Origin: Symbiodinium natans
Lineage: Eukaryota > Sar > Dinophyceae > Suessiales > Symbiodiniaceae
Reading direction: 5' to 3'
Assembly (NCBI GenBank): GCA_905221605.1
Contig: CAJNDS010000430.1
Location: 32,501-96,500, forward strand
DNA: 64,000 nucleotides
Shown here: positions 52,640 through 62,430 of the stretch, in pieces
How the letters are laid out: each line of letters begins with the position of its first letter
How positions within the stretch are numbered: position 1 is the first letter of the stretch
Translations under genes and position numbers: made by a program
Notes under the pieces: model-generated
Told to the model about the DNA's origin: nothing
What the model saw: the letters and a program-made list of their open reading frames with translations, nothing else
Database searches by the model: none

Positions 52640-52998
52640 TGAAAGGGTACTTTGAGGAGAATACCTAAGTCCCCCTAAGCCCTAACCCCTAGACCCCAAA
52701 ACTCCTACACCCCTAACCCCTATACACCCTGTAAACCCTAAAAACCCCTAAACCCCTGAACCCCTAAACAACCATAAACCCCTAAACCCCCTCATACTAA
52801 GCGCCAGCAGGCCACCGGTGTGGCCCGTGGCCCTGTACCCTAAACCCAACAGCGCAAATGCACTCTCCTCGGAACTTCACAACGTTTCAGGGTTTGGGGT
52901 TTAGGTTTTGAAGTTTGTGGTTTAGGGTTTAGGTTTGAGGTTCAGGTTTGAGGTTTAGGGATTTAGGGGTTTAGTGCCTTAACCTTAGCCCCTAAACC
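52640..52998. repeat. degenerate repeat, both orientations
   Basis: Decayed CCCTAAA to 52850, decayed TTTAGGG after; no gene seen. Confidence 0.7.
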
Positions 52999-52999
52999 T

Positions 53000-53178
53000 T
53001 AGGTTAGACATTTCAGCGTTGGGTTTACCAAGGCCCCGCAATTGTAGCTCGCCTTTGAGGGTGGGCAACTTTAATCCGCTAGCATTCTTGAACGCAAAGA
53101 CTTTGTTCTTGTAAGTTGCTTTGTCTTGTAGGGAGGGCACTTTCGTAGCAGCACCAATCTGCATGAGCGAGGGCGAAG
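53000..53178 (-). CDS. exon, strongly protein-like
   Basis: Minus strand SLMQIGAATKVPSLQDKATY then KNKVFAFKNASGLKLPTLKG and ELQLRGLGKPNAEMSNL. About 58 codons, one of the longer islands. Confidence 0.6.
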
Positions 53179-53314
53179 CCCCGAACCCCATAAACCCTAA
53201 GCCCAAAACCCTAAACTACGATTTGCTAAAACCCCCAAAATGCAAGATAAGGTATTGCCCCTATGGGGAAGAGTTTTTTGTGGGTGAGGGGGGGTTCTTT
53301 CAAGGGGTTTTACC

Positions 53315-53402
53315 TTTAGGGTTTAGGGTTTAGGGTTTAGGGTTTAGGGTTTAGGGTTTAGGGTTTAGGGTTTAGGGTTTAGGGTTTAGGGTTTAGGGTT
53401 TA
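53315..53402. repeat. TTTAGGG array
   Basis: About 13 units. Confidence 0.98.
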
Positions 53403-53495
53403 GCGCCTGACAAGGCGGTTGGTACAGAGCGTCTGCTCGCCCTAAATCCGCCGATCGGCTCCCAGTCGTCTGGTCCTCGTCCGCGACGGCGACGT
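53403..53495 (-). CDS. exon, strongly protein-like
   Basis: Minus strand LYVAVADEDQTTGSRSADLG then RADALYQPPCQA. TTTAGGG on both sides. Confidence 0.55.
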
Positions 53496-53496
53496 A

Positions 53497-53595
53497 GAGG
53501 GTTTAGGGTTTAGGGTTTAGGGTTTAGGGTTTAGGGTTTAGGGTTTAGGGTTTAGGGTTTAGGGTTTAGGGTTTAGGGTTTAGGGTTTAGGGTTT
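53497..53595. repeat. TTTAGGG array
   Basis: About 14 units. Confidence 0.98.
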
Positions 53596-53630
53596 CATGT
53601 GAGCAGAGCGGGGCAGGGCCATGGAGTCTG

Positions 53631-53852
53631 TCATTGCCACGAGGCTGTCCTTGTCCCCCTGCGTGCTCTGGTCCTCTCAGTGTCCAGTAAACGGACCCGG
53701 TCGAGAGACTGCCCGCCGAGATGTCTCATCAGTCGATCCGTTCGCGCCTTGCATGCGAGAAAGCCACAACAGGCTGTAAGAGACGTCGGATCGCGCCGAT
53801 CTGACGGCAGCTCCAGCCAGCCATTCTCGCTGTCCTCAAAGTTAATCACCCT
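53631..53852 (-). CDS. C-terminal exon, 72 codons
   Basis: Minus strand INFEDSENGWLELPSDRRDP then TSLTACCGFLACKARTDRLM and a basic tail ending RGTRTASWQ, stop TGA at 53631. Strong coding character, no family recognised. The frame upstream of 53852 runs into degenerate repeat. Confidence 0.65.
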   Translation of the reverse strand, partial: RVINFEDSENGWLELPSDRRDPTSLTACCGFLACKARTDRLMRHLGGQSLDRVRLLDTERTRARRGTRTASWQ

Positions 53853-54075
53853 AGACCCTAAATCTAAAACCCAAACCCCAAACCCTAAACCCTGAACCCT
53901 CAACCCTGCCCCCCCAGTCTTTCCGAAGGCCCTCGACCTGAGCCAAGCAACCCAGGGCCTAAATACCCTGAGGTTTACGGTTCTACACGAACCCTGAATC
54001 CTCAACCATAAACGGGTCGCGCCACTTCACCGAGCCAGAAGCCCCAAACCCTCAGTGCCCCAAACCCTAAAAAAC

Positions 54076-54182
54076 TTGGGATGTTCTCCCCTGCACTAAT
54101 AGTCCTTCATGGGGATTGTAGTACCCCCTATTATAATGCCTATTAAGGAAGGACTGTTAGTATAAGAGGAACATCCCAACCC
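54076..54182. mobile_element. TIR element, family D
   Basis: TTGGGATGTTCTCC to GAGGAACATCCCAA, inner AGTCCTTCAT/AAGGACTGTT pair. Confidence 0.75.
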
Positions 54183-54257
54183 TAAACCCTAAACCCTAAA
54201 CCCTAAACCCCAAACCCCAAACCCCAAACCCTAACCCTAAACCCTAAACCCCAAAAA

Positions 54258-54338
54258 AGGATGATGCTCATGGCCGCAGCCTGCTCTGCGAAGAAAAATG
54301 GCCCAGCCTGCAGCAGGCTGGCTCCAAGACTCGAAGTG
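54258..54338 (-). CDS. exon, frame unresolved
   Basis: Minus strand SSLGASLLQAGPFFFAEQAA then AMSIILF, or HFESWSQPAAGWAIFLRRAG. Confidence 0.4.
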
Positions 54339-54339
54339 T

Positions 54340-54478
54340 TTAGGGTTTAGGGTTTAGGATTTAGGGTTTCGGGTTTCGGGTTTAGGGTTTGGGGTTTAGG
54401 GTTTGGGATTTAGGGTTTAGGGTTTAGGGTTTAGGTTTGGGGTTTAGGGTTCAGGGTTTAGGGTTTAGGGTTTAGGGC
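54340..54478. repeat. TTTAGGG array
   Basis: About 18 units. Confidence 0.97.
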
Positions 54479-54569
54479 CTAAACTTCGGTCCTCCACCCT
54501 TACTAACAGTTTACCGCAAAAAGAAGTTGCAAGATTTATCGGGGGGCCCGTCGTCCATACTCCGCTTAG

Positions 54570-54652
54570 AACCTTAATAAAAATAGCATGTTTAATATCC
54601 TCTTGGGTTTTTATATAAACAAAAATAATTCCCAAGGGGGATATGGTCATGA
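54570..54652. mobile_element. TIR element, family F
   Basis: AATATCCTCTTGGGTTTTTA with ATTCCCAAGGGGGATATGG. Confidence 0.65.
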
Positions 54653-54769
54653 AGATCACTTCTTCGTTGTGTTTCCTGGTTTCGGCTTTGGAATCCAGCG
54701 GGGCTCAGAGCTAAGGGTGCAAACAAACTTACTTGGAGTTTCAGGGCACTTGGCAACCCATCGTAAGTG

Positions 54770-54905
54770 TAGTTAGAACCCACATATAAGCCCCTTAAGT
54801 ACGTTAAAAGGGTTATAACTGGGTTATAAGCACATGTAGGCCCCTTAAGTACCCGAATAGGGTTATAATTGGGTTATAAGCACAGGTATAATTGGAGTAC
54901 TAAGG
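54770..54905. mobile_element. family K element, internally repeated
   Basis: AAGCCCCTTAAGTACGTTAA and AGGCCCCTTAAGTACCCGAA, each followed by GGGTTATAA.TGGGTTATAAG. Two units of about 60 bp. Confidence 0.55.
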
Positions 54906-54999
54906 ACCCTGAACCTCCAAGTACAGATTAAGCCTACTCTAAACCCTAAACCCTCAACCCTAAACCCTAAACCCTGAACCCTCGGAGCCACGTGGGTAC

Positions 55000-55076
55000 G
55001 TTGGGCCCGGACCCGCCATTGGTGGACGGCGGCCGCGATGAATTCGGCAGGCTGTGCAAGCTGCTGGCCTTGGAGG
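55000..55076 (+). CDS. exon-like island
   Basis: Plus strand GTLGPDPPLVDGGRDEFGRL then CKLLALEG before GTAGGG; minus is also open (QGQQLAQPAEFIAAAVHQW). Confidence 0.4.
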
Positions 55077-55227
55077 GTAGGGTTTGGGGTTTAGGGTTTG
55101 GGGTTTGGGGTTTTGGGCTTTGGGTTTGGGGACTTAGGGTTCAGGGGTTAGGGTTTAGGGCTTGGGGTTCGTGATTTAGGGTTTGGGGGCTTGGGGCTCA
55201 GGGTTTAGGGTGTCTACTTTGCTGCAG

Positions 55228-55294
55228 ATGGAACTCCGAAATGCAGGGCTTGAAGGTCTCGGGACGCCATTGAAACAATTATGGACGTTTAGTA
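55228..55294 (+). CDS. exon 5' of a family B element
   Basis: After TTTGCTGCAG: MELRNAGLEGLGTPLKQLWT then FS. Interrupted by the element 55295-55404. Confidence 0.55.
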
Positions 55295-55404
55295 CCCAGA
55301 TCTTCCAAAACCTTTTGATTAAGGAGTATACGCTAATTTACACTAGGGGCCATTATAATGAACTAGGGTATATTCCTTAATTAAGGAGTTTTGGAAGATC
55401 TGGG
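55295..55404. mobile_element. TIR element, family B, between two coding pieces
   Basis: CCCAGATCTTCCAAAACC to GTTTTGGAAGATCTGGG, 110 bp, TA on each side (55293-55294, 55405-55406). Removing the element and one TA, or splicing GTACCC...GAAG, both keep the frame. Confidence 0.8.
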
Positions 55405-55406
55405 TA

Positions 55407-55483
55407 ACGGCCCCCTAGAGACCGGTGAACAGCGCCAACGCTTTAAAGCATACCGAGAATGGGTTGAAAAGGTGTTTTGCTGA
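55407..55483 (+). CDS. exon 3' of the family B element, with stop
   Basis: NGPLETGEQRQRFKAYREWV then EKVFC and TGA at 55481-55483. In frame with 55228-55294 once the element is removed. Confidence 0.55.
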
Positions 55484-55604
55484 AGCTCGTGCAGTTCAAA
55501 AAAAATTTGTGTCGTAGGATGTTGGGTTTAGGGTTTAGGGTTTAAGGTTTAGGGTTTAGGGGCTTGGGGTTCACCCCTTAGGGCATCGGATCCCAGGCGT
55601 CCTG

Positions 55605-55835
55605 GTGAGTCCGGGCCGGAGCGCCTCGATTTCAGGGTTCAGGAGCCTGAAGCGTGTGAAGGGAAAATTATTAGCAATATTCCGACCCCGATATTACACT
55701 TTGGGTCTGGCTTGCTACCCCCAAAACACACTGGCACTTATCAGGGAAAGAAAGAGTGGCCCTTTGTGGATCTTGTTTACACCTAGTATCCCTCGCGCCC
55801 TACGGCAACAGCAACCGAAATCCAAAACTACGTAA
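55605..55835 (+). CDS. unassigned ORF, 76 codons
   Basis: Plus strand SISGFRSLKRVKGKLLAIFR then PRYYTLGLACYPQNTLALIR and a stop at 55833. Start used in the frame is not an ATG. Basic; may be an exon. Confidence 0.3.
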   Translation: MSPGRSASISGFRSLKRVKGKLLAIFRPRYYTLGLACYPQNTLALIRERKSGPLWILFTPSIPRALRQQQPKSKTT

Positions 55836-56280
55836 GCAGCTTCTTACTTACTTCATAGAAAGGTTCAGCTTGGTTTTCCCTGCTTCAAGAAGCTAAGTAA
55901 AGCTACAATCCCGCACACCCCCTTCAACCTCATCCCATGCGCTCTCCAACCCAAAAAAATCTAAACCCTCTAATACCCCCCCCCCCCCAAGACCATCCTA
56001 AACCCTCAACCCCCCAAGCCCGAACAAAACACAAAGACCGACAACAAAAGAAGCTAAGCCCTAACATCCCTAAAGCCCGAAGAGCCCAAACAAAAACCCC
56101 AAAACCCGAAAAACCCCCCACCATAAACCCTAAACCCTAAACCCCAAACCCTAAACCCCAGACTCTAAACCCTAAACTCTCCAAACAACCTCAGGAGTCG
56201 AAGTGGGTCCCCCGGCAGACTGCCAATGCGAATTCGGGTGCAAAAGGTCGGAACCGCTTCCTGCATTTCTGAGGGGTCGT
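55836..56280. other. degenerate C-rich sequence with a short island
   Basis: Decayed CCCTAAA 55930-56180; 56205-56270 open on plus (RLPMRIRVQKVGTASCIS), not callable. Confidence 0.4.
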
Positions 56281-56350
56281 TTAGGGTTCAGGGTTCAGGG
56301 TTCAGGGTTTGGGGTTTGGGGTTTGGGGTTTAGGGTTTAGGGTTTAGGGT
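56281..56350. repeat. TTCAGGG/TTTGGGG/TTTAGGG array
   Basis: Three consecutive blocks of different variants. Confidence 0.95.
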
Positions 56351-56559
56351 CGTTACACGGTATTTAAGGGACCCCCTAAATACCACTTACACACCCACTA
56401 AACCCTTTCAAGCAGGTAAGGGAACCATATCCAAGGACCATGCAACTAGCGCCCCGGGGGGGAGGGTGGGGGGCGGGGGCTTTGGGCTCGGGGCTCCGGG
56501 GTTGGGGAGTTGTTGATGCGTCTAGGGTTCCAAGTACGGGCCCTGAATTTGGGTCCGCA

Positions 56560-56705
56560 ACCCTTATACACACTACACATACAAAGGCCCATACTTCGGA
56601 TCCCTATGCTTATATACACTATACATAAAAAAGGGCCCATACGTCGGATCCCTATGCTTATATACACTATACGTAAAAAGGGCCCATACTTCGGATCCCT
56701 ATAAA
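56560..56705. repeat. tandem repeat of about 55 bp, three copies
   Basis: Unit contains GGGCCCATAC.TCGGATCCCT and TATACACTATAC. Microsatellite-like island between arrays. Confidence 0.9.
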
Positions 56706-56974
56706 CATGGGTAAGGGACCACACGAAAGATCCATGCCTACAACCTTTGATCTCGGGTTTCGGGATTTAAGCGGTTTAGGGTTTAAGGGTTTTGGGGGTT
56801 GGGCGGTGTACGGCTGAGGTCCAACATTGTACAGGTCTTTCTCAACTTGAACCCTTCTGCAAACTAACATTCATAAATAACACCCGCCTACACCTCGAAA
56901 AAGGACATACAAAATGCGCACGCAACTCTCAAACCCAAAGCCTACACCCCAATTTTTAGCCCGACTGGTCACAA

Positions 56975-57165
56975 GATAAACCCTAAAACCCTAAAACCCT
57001 AAAACCCTACAACCCTAAAACCCAAAAAACCCTAAAACCCTAAAACCCAAAAACCCTAAAACCCTAAAACCCTAGAACCCTAAAACCCTAAAACCCTAAA
57101 ACCCTAAAACCCTAATACCCTAAGCCCTAATACCCTAAACCCTGAACCCTAAAAACCTGAAACCC
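56975..57165. repeat. (CCCTAAAA)n array
   Basis: About 20 units of the 8-bp variant CCCTAAAA. Confidence 0.95.
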
Positions 57166-57224
57166 AAAGGAAGCCTGCACCCCGAAGGCTGTACCCTTAG
57201 AGCTTTGGGTAGAGTGGATTAAGG

Positions 57225-57296
57225 GACTAGGGTTTAGGGTTTAGGGTTTAGGGTTTAGGGTTTAGGGTTCAGGGTTTAGGGTTTAGGGCTTGGGCA
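57225..57296. repeat. TTTAGGG array
   Basis: About 10 units. Confidence 0.97.
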
Positions 57297-57399
57297 AGAG
57301 TGGGTTTAGGGATATTTGATATACTCCGAACATGGCCCCTTGCGTTCCCTGACAAGGTTAGTTGCCTCTCGAGAATTCCAAGAACCTTGGGTTGAGAGG

Positions 57400-57535
57400 G
57401 TTTAGGGTTAAGGGTTAAGGGTTTAGTTTAGGGTTTAGGGTTTAGGGCTTAGGGCTTAGGGCTTAGGGCTTAGGGCTTAGGGTTTAGCGTTTAGGGTTTA
57501 GGGTTTAGGGTTTAGGGCCCCCCCCCCCCCCCCCA
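57400..57535. repeat. TTTAGGG/CTTAGGG array ending in a C-run
   Basis: About 16 units, then about 17 C and AAACCCCC. Confidence 0.95.
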
Positions 57536-57544
57536 AACCCCCAG

Positions 57545-57612
57545 GCCCCTCTGAACCCTTGGAGCCATGTCTCCTTCCCACCAGGGCTCCTGCACTTTCG
57601 CTGAGGCTTTTG
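57545..57612 (-). CDS. exon-like island
   Basis: Minus strand PKASAKVQEPWWEGDMAPRV. Confidence 0.35.
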
Positions 57613-57955
57613 GTTTAGGTTTAGGTTTTAGGTTTTAGGGTTTAGGGTTTAGGGTTTAGGGTTTAGGGTTTAGGGTTTGGGGTTTGGGGTTTGGGGTTTG
57701 TGGTTTAGGGTTTGGGGTTCCGGGTTTTTAGTGTTTAGGATTTGGGGTTTGGGGGTTAGAGTTTAGGCTTTGGGGTTCAGGGTTTGGGGCTCAGGGTTTT
57801 GGAGTTTAGGGTTTGGTGTTCAGGATTTGGGGTTTAAAGTTAGGGTTTAGGGTTTATGGTTTCAGGTTTGGGTTCGGATTTTGGGGCTTAGGGGTTTTGG
57901 TGTTTAGGGTTTTTGGGTTGAGGGTTTTGGGGCTTAGGGCGTAAGGGTTTGGGGG
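57613..57955. repeat. TTTAGGG then degenerate TTTGGGG
   Basis: Clean to 57700; decayed after. Confidence 0.9.
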
Positions 57956-58039
57956 AAGAAGTGTATTCAATTTTTATCAATATTTATTATGTTTTTTTCT
58001 TTGGAAGGTGGGCTAGAGAAAGCCTTAAGGGCGGAGGCT

Positions 58040-58112
58040 TCAGGGATTTAGGGTTTAGGGTTTAGGGTTTAGGGTTTCGGGTTTAGGGTTTAGGGTTTAG
58101 CCTCAACCCTAA
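58040..58112. repeat. TTTAGGG array
   Basis: About 9 units. Confidence 0.95.
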
Positions 58113-58185
58113 GCCCTAGGGTTTCGGGCCTGGGCTTTGAAGTTTCGGCTTGAGGGAGCCAGAAAAACAGCCAAATCCAAATCCA

Positions 58186-58394
58186 TCATTGAAGCTTGAT
58201 GTTTCTGCTTCTTGTGCGATCTGATCGCACATGCCGGGGTGGGGCAGTGGTCTGGACAATATTTTGCTGCGTTGAATCCACTTCGAGCACCGCGAAATGC
58301 AACAGCCCACAGTCTCCAAGAGGTTGGCTGCTAGGAACATGAGCACGCTGCGCTGCCAGCTGCCGCTGCAGGCTCTCGGTTTTCCGTCTTGCAG
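58186..58394 (-). CDS. C-terminal exon, helical start
   Basis: Minus strand KTESLQRQLAAQRAHVPSSQ then PLGDCGLLHFAVLEVDSTQQ and a tail to RSRNIKLQ, stop TGA 58186-58188. A second frame (LMFLAANLLETVGCCISRC) is open too. Confidence 0.45.
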
Positions 58395-58700
58395 TCGGAC
58401 AGAACCCCTAAATCCTGGTGCAAATCCAGAGCTGCGTTTTAGGGCTTAGGGTTCAGGTTTAGGGTTTAAGGCTTAGGGCTAGACACCAAGTGCTCTTGCG
58501 TCAAAGGCCCCCACCCTGTCCCTTACACCCTAGACTGTACGAAGCCCGAAACCCTAAGCCTTGCTAAGCTTTACACAAACACCCTAAACAACCTGCACTT
58601 AGCGAGGCCCCAAAACATAAATGAATTCCTCGCGCCCCTCCACCCCAAACCCAAACCCTAAAATCCCAAGCCCGAGGCCCTAAACCCTGAACCCTACACC
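58395..58700. other. degenerate repeat and unassigned sequence
   Basis: Mixed decayed units; no gene seen. Confidence 0.5.
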
Positions 58701-58704
58701 TGCC

Positions 58705-58800
58705 CCGAGACACGCCTTTGAGAGGCCCGAAGGTGGGGCAAGCGGGGCGTCGTAGCCACTGAAAGGTGGCACCTCTCTGGGCCTCAGAGAGCTTTGGAGT
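58705..58800 (-). CDS. exon, frame unresolved
   Basis: Minus strand PKLSEAQRGATFQWLRRPAC or PREVPPFSGYDAPLAPPSG. Confidence 0.4.
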
Positions 58801-58811
58801 TTTGGGGGTTT

Positions 58812-59060
58812 GGTTTAGGGTTTAGGGTTTAGGGTTTAGGGTTTAGGGTTTGGGGTTTAGGGTTTGGGGTTTGGGGTTTCGGGTTTCGGGTTTCGGGTTT
58901 CGGGTTTAGGGTTTAGGGTTAGGGTGTTTTTAGGGTTTTTAGGGCTTTTAGGGTTCTTAGGGTTTAGGGGGTTTGGGTTTAGGGGCTCAAGATTTCGGGC
59001 TTCGGGTTAGGAGGTTCGGGTTTAGGAGTTTGGGGTTTAGGGCTGAGCTTTTCAAAGTCT
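58812..59060. repeat. TTTAGGG/TTTGGGG/TTTCGGG array, decayed right
   Basis: About 16 clean units to 58920, including four TTTCGGG. Decay continues to about 59240. Confidence 0.95.
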
Positions 59061-59464
59061 GGGAGCGTAGAGTTTAGGGTTTGGGAACTTCTGAGTTTAG
59101 GGCAAATTTCGGCTTTCGTGGTTGTGAGTTTTAAGTTTGGGAGTTTAGGAGATTAGGGTTTAGGAGTTAGGAGCTTAGGGTTTGGGAATGTAGGGTTTTC
59201 AGGGCTTTGGGGTCTACAGTTTATAGGGCCTGGGAGAATTCAGGGCTTGGGCATTCGTCTTACTGAGATGTCTTTGAACCCCTGAAAGAAACAACCTTTG
59301 AACCCCTGAAGAAACAACCTAGAAGTATGCCCCCGTCTAGACTTAGGCGTTCAATCGCCAGGGCTGGGGAAGCTTTTACTTTTTGAAGCTTTTTTTCTGA
59401 GTTAGACTTGTAGGATCACATCTAAAACCCTAAACCCTGAACCCTAAACCCTAAACCCTAAACC

Positions 59465-59578
59465 GTTGATTCTTTGGTGGCCTCACCGGGGCACCCTCCG
59501 TGCCCCAACAAGAGGCTGGTCTCGCCGCGAGGCTCCTCCGGACGAGATGCCGCGCAGACTGCTGGCCACGAAGTCTCA
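59465..59578 (+). CDS. exon-like island, strand unclear
   Basis: Plus DSLVASPGHPPCPNKRLVSP and minus QQSARHLVRRSLAARPASCW are both open. Abuts a family E element. Confidence 0.3.
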
Positions 59579-59582
59579 TGAC

Positions 59583-59692
59583 ATTCCCTACTACCCCCCT
59601 CCATACTACCTCCCAAGGTTCTCCCTAAGTAGCCGTCATTTTGATTTCGGGGGGAACCTAGGGGGGTAGTATAGAGAGGGGGGGTAGCCCTA
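59583..59692. mobile_element. TIR element, family E
   Basis: CCCTACTACCCCCCTCCATAC to TAGTATAGAGAGGGGGGGTAG. Confidence 0.7.
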
Positions 59693-59714
59693 AACCCTAA
59701 ACCCTAAACCCTAA

Positions 59715-60115
59715 GCGTCCCCCTATACCGCGTACGGGGAATCCGTACCTGATTGGGGTGCTTATGATAAGGGAATCCTACTATTTGGGGATCCATCTTG
59801 GGGGGGTCTCTTATTCTCGCAAACCGCCAAATGGCACATACTCCGGGAACATTGGGCATCCGACCCGGTGGCGGCAGTCTGCCGCAGACCCGCGCCTGGC
59901 TAAGAGGTCTTAAACACTTAAGACCCTAAATAAACCCTAAACCCTAAACCCTTAGATTGTCTATCCATTTTCTTACTTGACTCGGCTCTATCTACATGCA
60001 TGCTTCCAAACTTCCCCCCTCAGGGGTTGAGGGGCTTCCTTCACAAAGACCTGATTTGGTTCGGTGTCTGTGAGGGGTAGCCCAGATTCGCGAAAAGTTG
60101 CCGATTCCAGGAATG
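59715..60115. other. unassigned sequence with short open pieces
   Basis: 59820-59915 open in several frames (plus AKWHILREHWASDPVAAVC). No call. Confidence 0.35.
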
Positions 60116-60307
60116 AAACCCTAAACCCCAAGCCCTAAACCCTAAATCCTAAACCCCTAAACCCCACACACTAATACGTAGGCACAACTTGGGATGGCAG
60201 AAACAACACCGCGAACTTCCAGATTGTGGGGTTTCCAATGGCCTTGAGGGCTGGTGCTAGGGGTTTCTCGAAGATACTTGAAAAACCCAGAACCTCTTCT
60301 AGACTCC

Positions 60308-60390
60308 CCTTTGAACCTTAATAAAAATAATACCTTTAATATCCTCTTGGTTTTTATATGAACAGAAAAACAACACCCAAGGGGGGACAT
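60308..60390. mobile_element. TIR element, family F
   Basis: TAATATCCTCTTGGTTTTTATA with CACCCAAGGGGGGACATAG. Confidence 0.6.
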
Positions 60391-60391
60391 A

Positions 60392-60487
60392 GCCTTAATT
60401 AAGCAATATACCCGAAGTTATATTGGAGATCCTTCGTATAAATTAGGGTTTATTCCATGATTCTGATGTCTTGGAAGATCTGGGTTC
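60392..60487. mobile_element. family B/C-like element fragment
   Basis: TTAATTAAGCAATATACCCG then GTCTTGGAAGATCTGGG: family C-like left, family B right end. Confidence 0.5.
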
Positions 60488-60662
60488 TTAAACCCCTAGA
60501 GCTTGCCCAAGCCCCACACGATCCCATGACAATAGAACCACGACACACACCATGATCAAACAGACCCCACAGCCTCAGACTCCCGTAAACCTCTTGAAAC
60601 GCCATCTTGCAAGATCCCCAAAAATGATCCCCAAGCCCTTAGCCCCAAACTCTAAGCCTCAA

Positions 60663-60778
60663 GAGCTTCCCAAAGAGCCCAATATTGCTTAATTAAGGAA
60701 TGTACCTTAAATCATATTAAGGATCCCTATGTGATTTAAGGAATATTCCTTAATTAAGCAATCTTGGGCTCTTTGGGT
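60663..60778. mobile_element. TIR element, family C, best-preserved copy
   Basis: CCCAAAGAGCCCAATATTGC to GCAATCTTGGGCTCTTTGGG; inner TTAATTAAGGAAT mirrored by ATTCCTTAATTAAG. Confidence 0.85.
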
Positions 60779-60781
60779 TAA

Positions 60782-60850
60782 GAGCCCTTCGCACGCTTTT
60801 GAGCTGCCTGTCTGAGCGCCCCTGGACGGGAGGGAGCCTGCCTTGGTAGC
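60782..60850 (+). CDS. weak exon-like island
   Basis: Plus strand ALRTLLSCLSERPWTGGSLP. Confidence 0.3.
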
Positions 60851-60864
60851 TCGCAGCTTTTCAG

Positions 60865-60952
60865 GGCTGAGGGTTTAGGGTTTAGGGTTTAAGGTTTAGG
60901 GTTTAGGGTTTAGGGTTTAGGGTTTAGGGTTTAGGGTTTAGGGTTTCGGGCG
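60865..60952. repeat. TTTAGGG array
   Basis: About 12 units. Confidence 0.97.
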
Positions 60953-61145
60953 GTTTTTTGGGCTTAGGGCTTATGTTGTGTTAAGGGTTTAGCGTGTAGG
61001 GCTAAACCCTAAACCCCAAGCCCTAAGCCCTAAACCCCAAAGGGTTCCATGGGTTTTGGGAAGGGCCGCCAGGTGCTGTGAAGATAGAGCCCGAAGTGAG
61101 AAAAGCTTGCAAGGCAGGGTTCAGGAGTGAGGGGTTTAGGGTTAA

Positions 61146-61192
61146 GGTTTAGGGCCACTCCCGCAAAACATCTTGGGGCAAGACACCTGACG
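61146..61192. other. short open island before an element
   Basis: Plus HSRKTSWGKTPDAFKRPH or minus RLKASGVLPQDVLREWP. Confidence 0.25.
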
Positions 61193-61378
61193 CCTTCAAG
61201 CGTCCGCATATCCCCTCAGGGACTATAGGAGGGAGCCTGTTAAGGGACCTTAGGGGCAAAAAGGGGGCTACTTGGGCATATAGGGAATACAGAAGGTATA
61301 TAAAGGGGCCATATCGGCGAAGAAGATTAAGGGGTCCCTTTTGGGGGTCCCTCCGTATATCCCTTATCCCCAGGGACA
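61193..61378. mobile_element. family I element
   Basis: CCCTCAGGGACTATAGGAGGG to GGGTCCCTCCGTATATCCC; TATAGGG and GGTATATAAAGGGG inside. Confidence 0.55.
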
Positions 61379-61499
61379 AAACCCTAAACCCTAAACCGGA
61401 AACTTGAACCCTAAATGCCCAAAAAACCCTAAGAACCCTAAAACCCTAAACCTTAAACCCCCCAAAACTTCAGGCTCCCGGCGCTCTGAACTTGCCCAA

Positions 61500-61612
61500 A
61501 ACCCTAAACCCTAAACCCTAAACCCCAAACCCTAAACCCCAAACCCTAAACCCTAAACCCCAAACCCCAAACCCCAAACCCTAAACCCTAAACCCCAAAC
61601 CCTAAACCCTAA
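61500..61612. repeat. CCCTAAA/CCCCAAA array
   Basis: About 16 units. The 20-bp block CTCCCGGCGCTCTG flanks it on both sides (61476, 61623). Confidence 0.95.
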
Positions 61613-61613
61613 A

Positions 61614-61700
61614 ACGTCAAGCTCCCGGCGCTCTGCGCGCGTGAGAGGTCCGAGCCGGTCGAGGCGCCTGAGCGGCAGCCGGCGGCGTTTCGCTGGGAAT
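61614..61700 (-). CDS. exon, Ser/Ala-rich
   Basis: Minus strand LNSQRNAAGCRSGASTGSDL then SRAQSAGSLTF. CCCTAAA left, TTTAGGG right. Confidence 0.5.
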
Positions 61701-61705
61701 TCAGG

Positions 61706-62210
61706 GGGTTTAGGGTTTAGGGTTTAGGGTTTAGGGTTTAGGGTTTAGGGTTTAGGGTTTAGGGTTTAGGGTTTGGGGTTTGGGGTTTGGGGTTTGGGGT
61801 TTAGGGTTTCGGGCTTGGGGTTTGGGGTTTGGGTTTAGGGTTGAGGGGTTGGGATTTTAGGGTCTTGGGGCTCAGGGCTTGGGGTGTAGAGCTTAGGAAT
61901 TTTGAGTTTGGACTTGGAGACTGGTTCTTTTGAGTTCAGGGCGTCAGGTTTCAAGCTCTGGGCTTCAAGTCCTGCGGTTTAGGGTTTAGGGTTTAGGGTT
62001 TAGGGTTTAGGGTTTAGGGTTTAGGGTTTAGGGTTTAGGGTTTAGGGTTTAGGGTTTAGGGTTTAGGGTTTTAGTGTTTAGGGTTTAGGGTTTAGGGTTT
62101 AGGGTTTAGGGTTTAGGGGTTTAGGGGTTTAGGGGTTTTTAGGGGTTTAGGGGTTTGGGGTTTGGGGTTTGGGGTTTGGGGTTTAGGGTTTAGGGTTTAG
62201 GGCCTTTAGC
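61706..62210. repeat. long TTTAGGG/TTTGGGG region
   Basis: About 50 units in two main blocks (61706-61830, 61978-62205) around decayed sequence. Confidence 0.95.
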
Positions 62211-62236
62211 GCGTTTTCGAAATTTACAGTTCCGGC

Positions 62237-62383
62237 CCACCCACCCCGCCCCCCCCCCCCCTTCAACACTCTCCTGCGCCACCCACTCACCCCCCCCCCC
62301 CCCCCCAAACCCCCACCCCACCCCCCCCCCACCCCCCCCCAAACCCCCCCGCCCCCCCCCCCCCCGCCACCCACCCCCCCCCC

Positions 62384-62416
<33 letters not shown>

Positions 62417-62430
62417 ACCCACCCCCCGCA
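62237..62430. repeat. C-rich homopolymer region
   Basis: Long C-runs with A and CCACCC interruptions. Confidence 0.95.
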
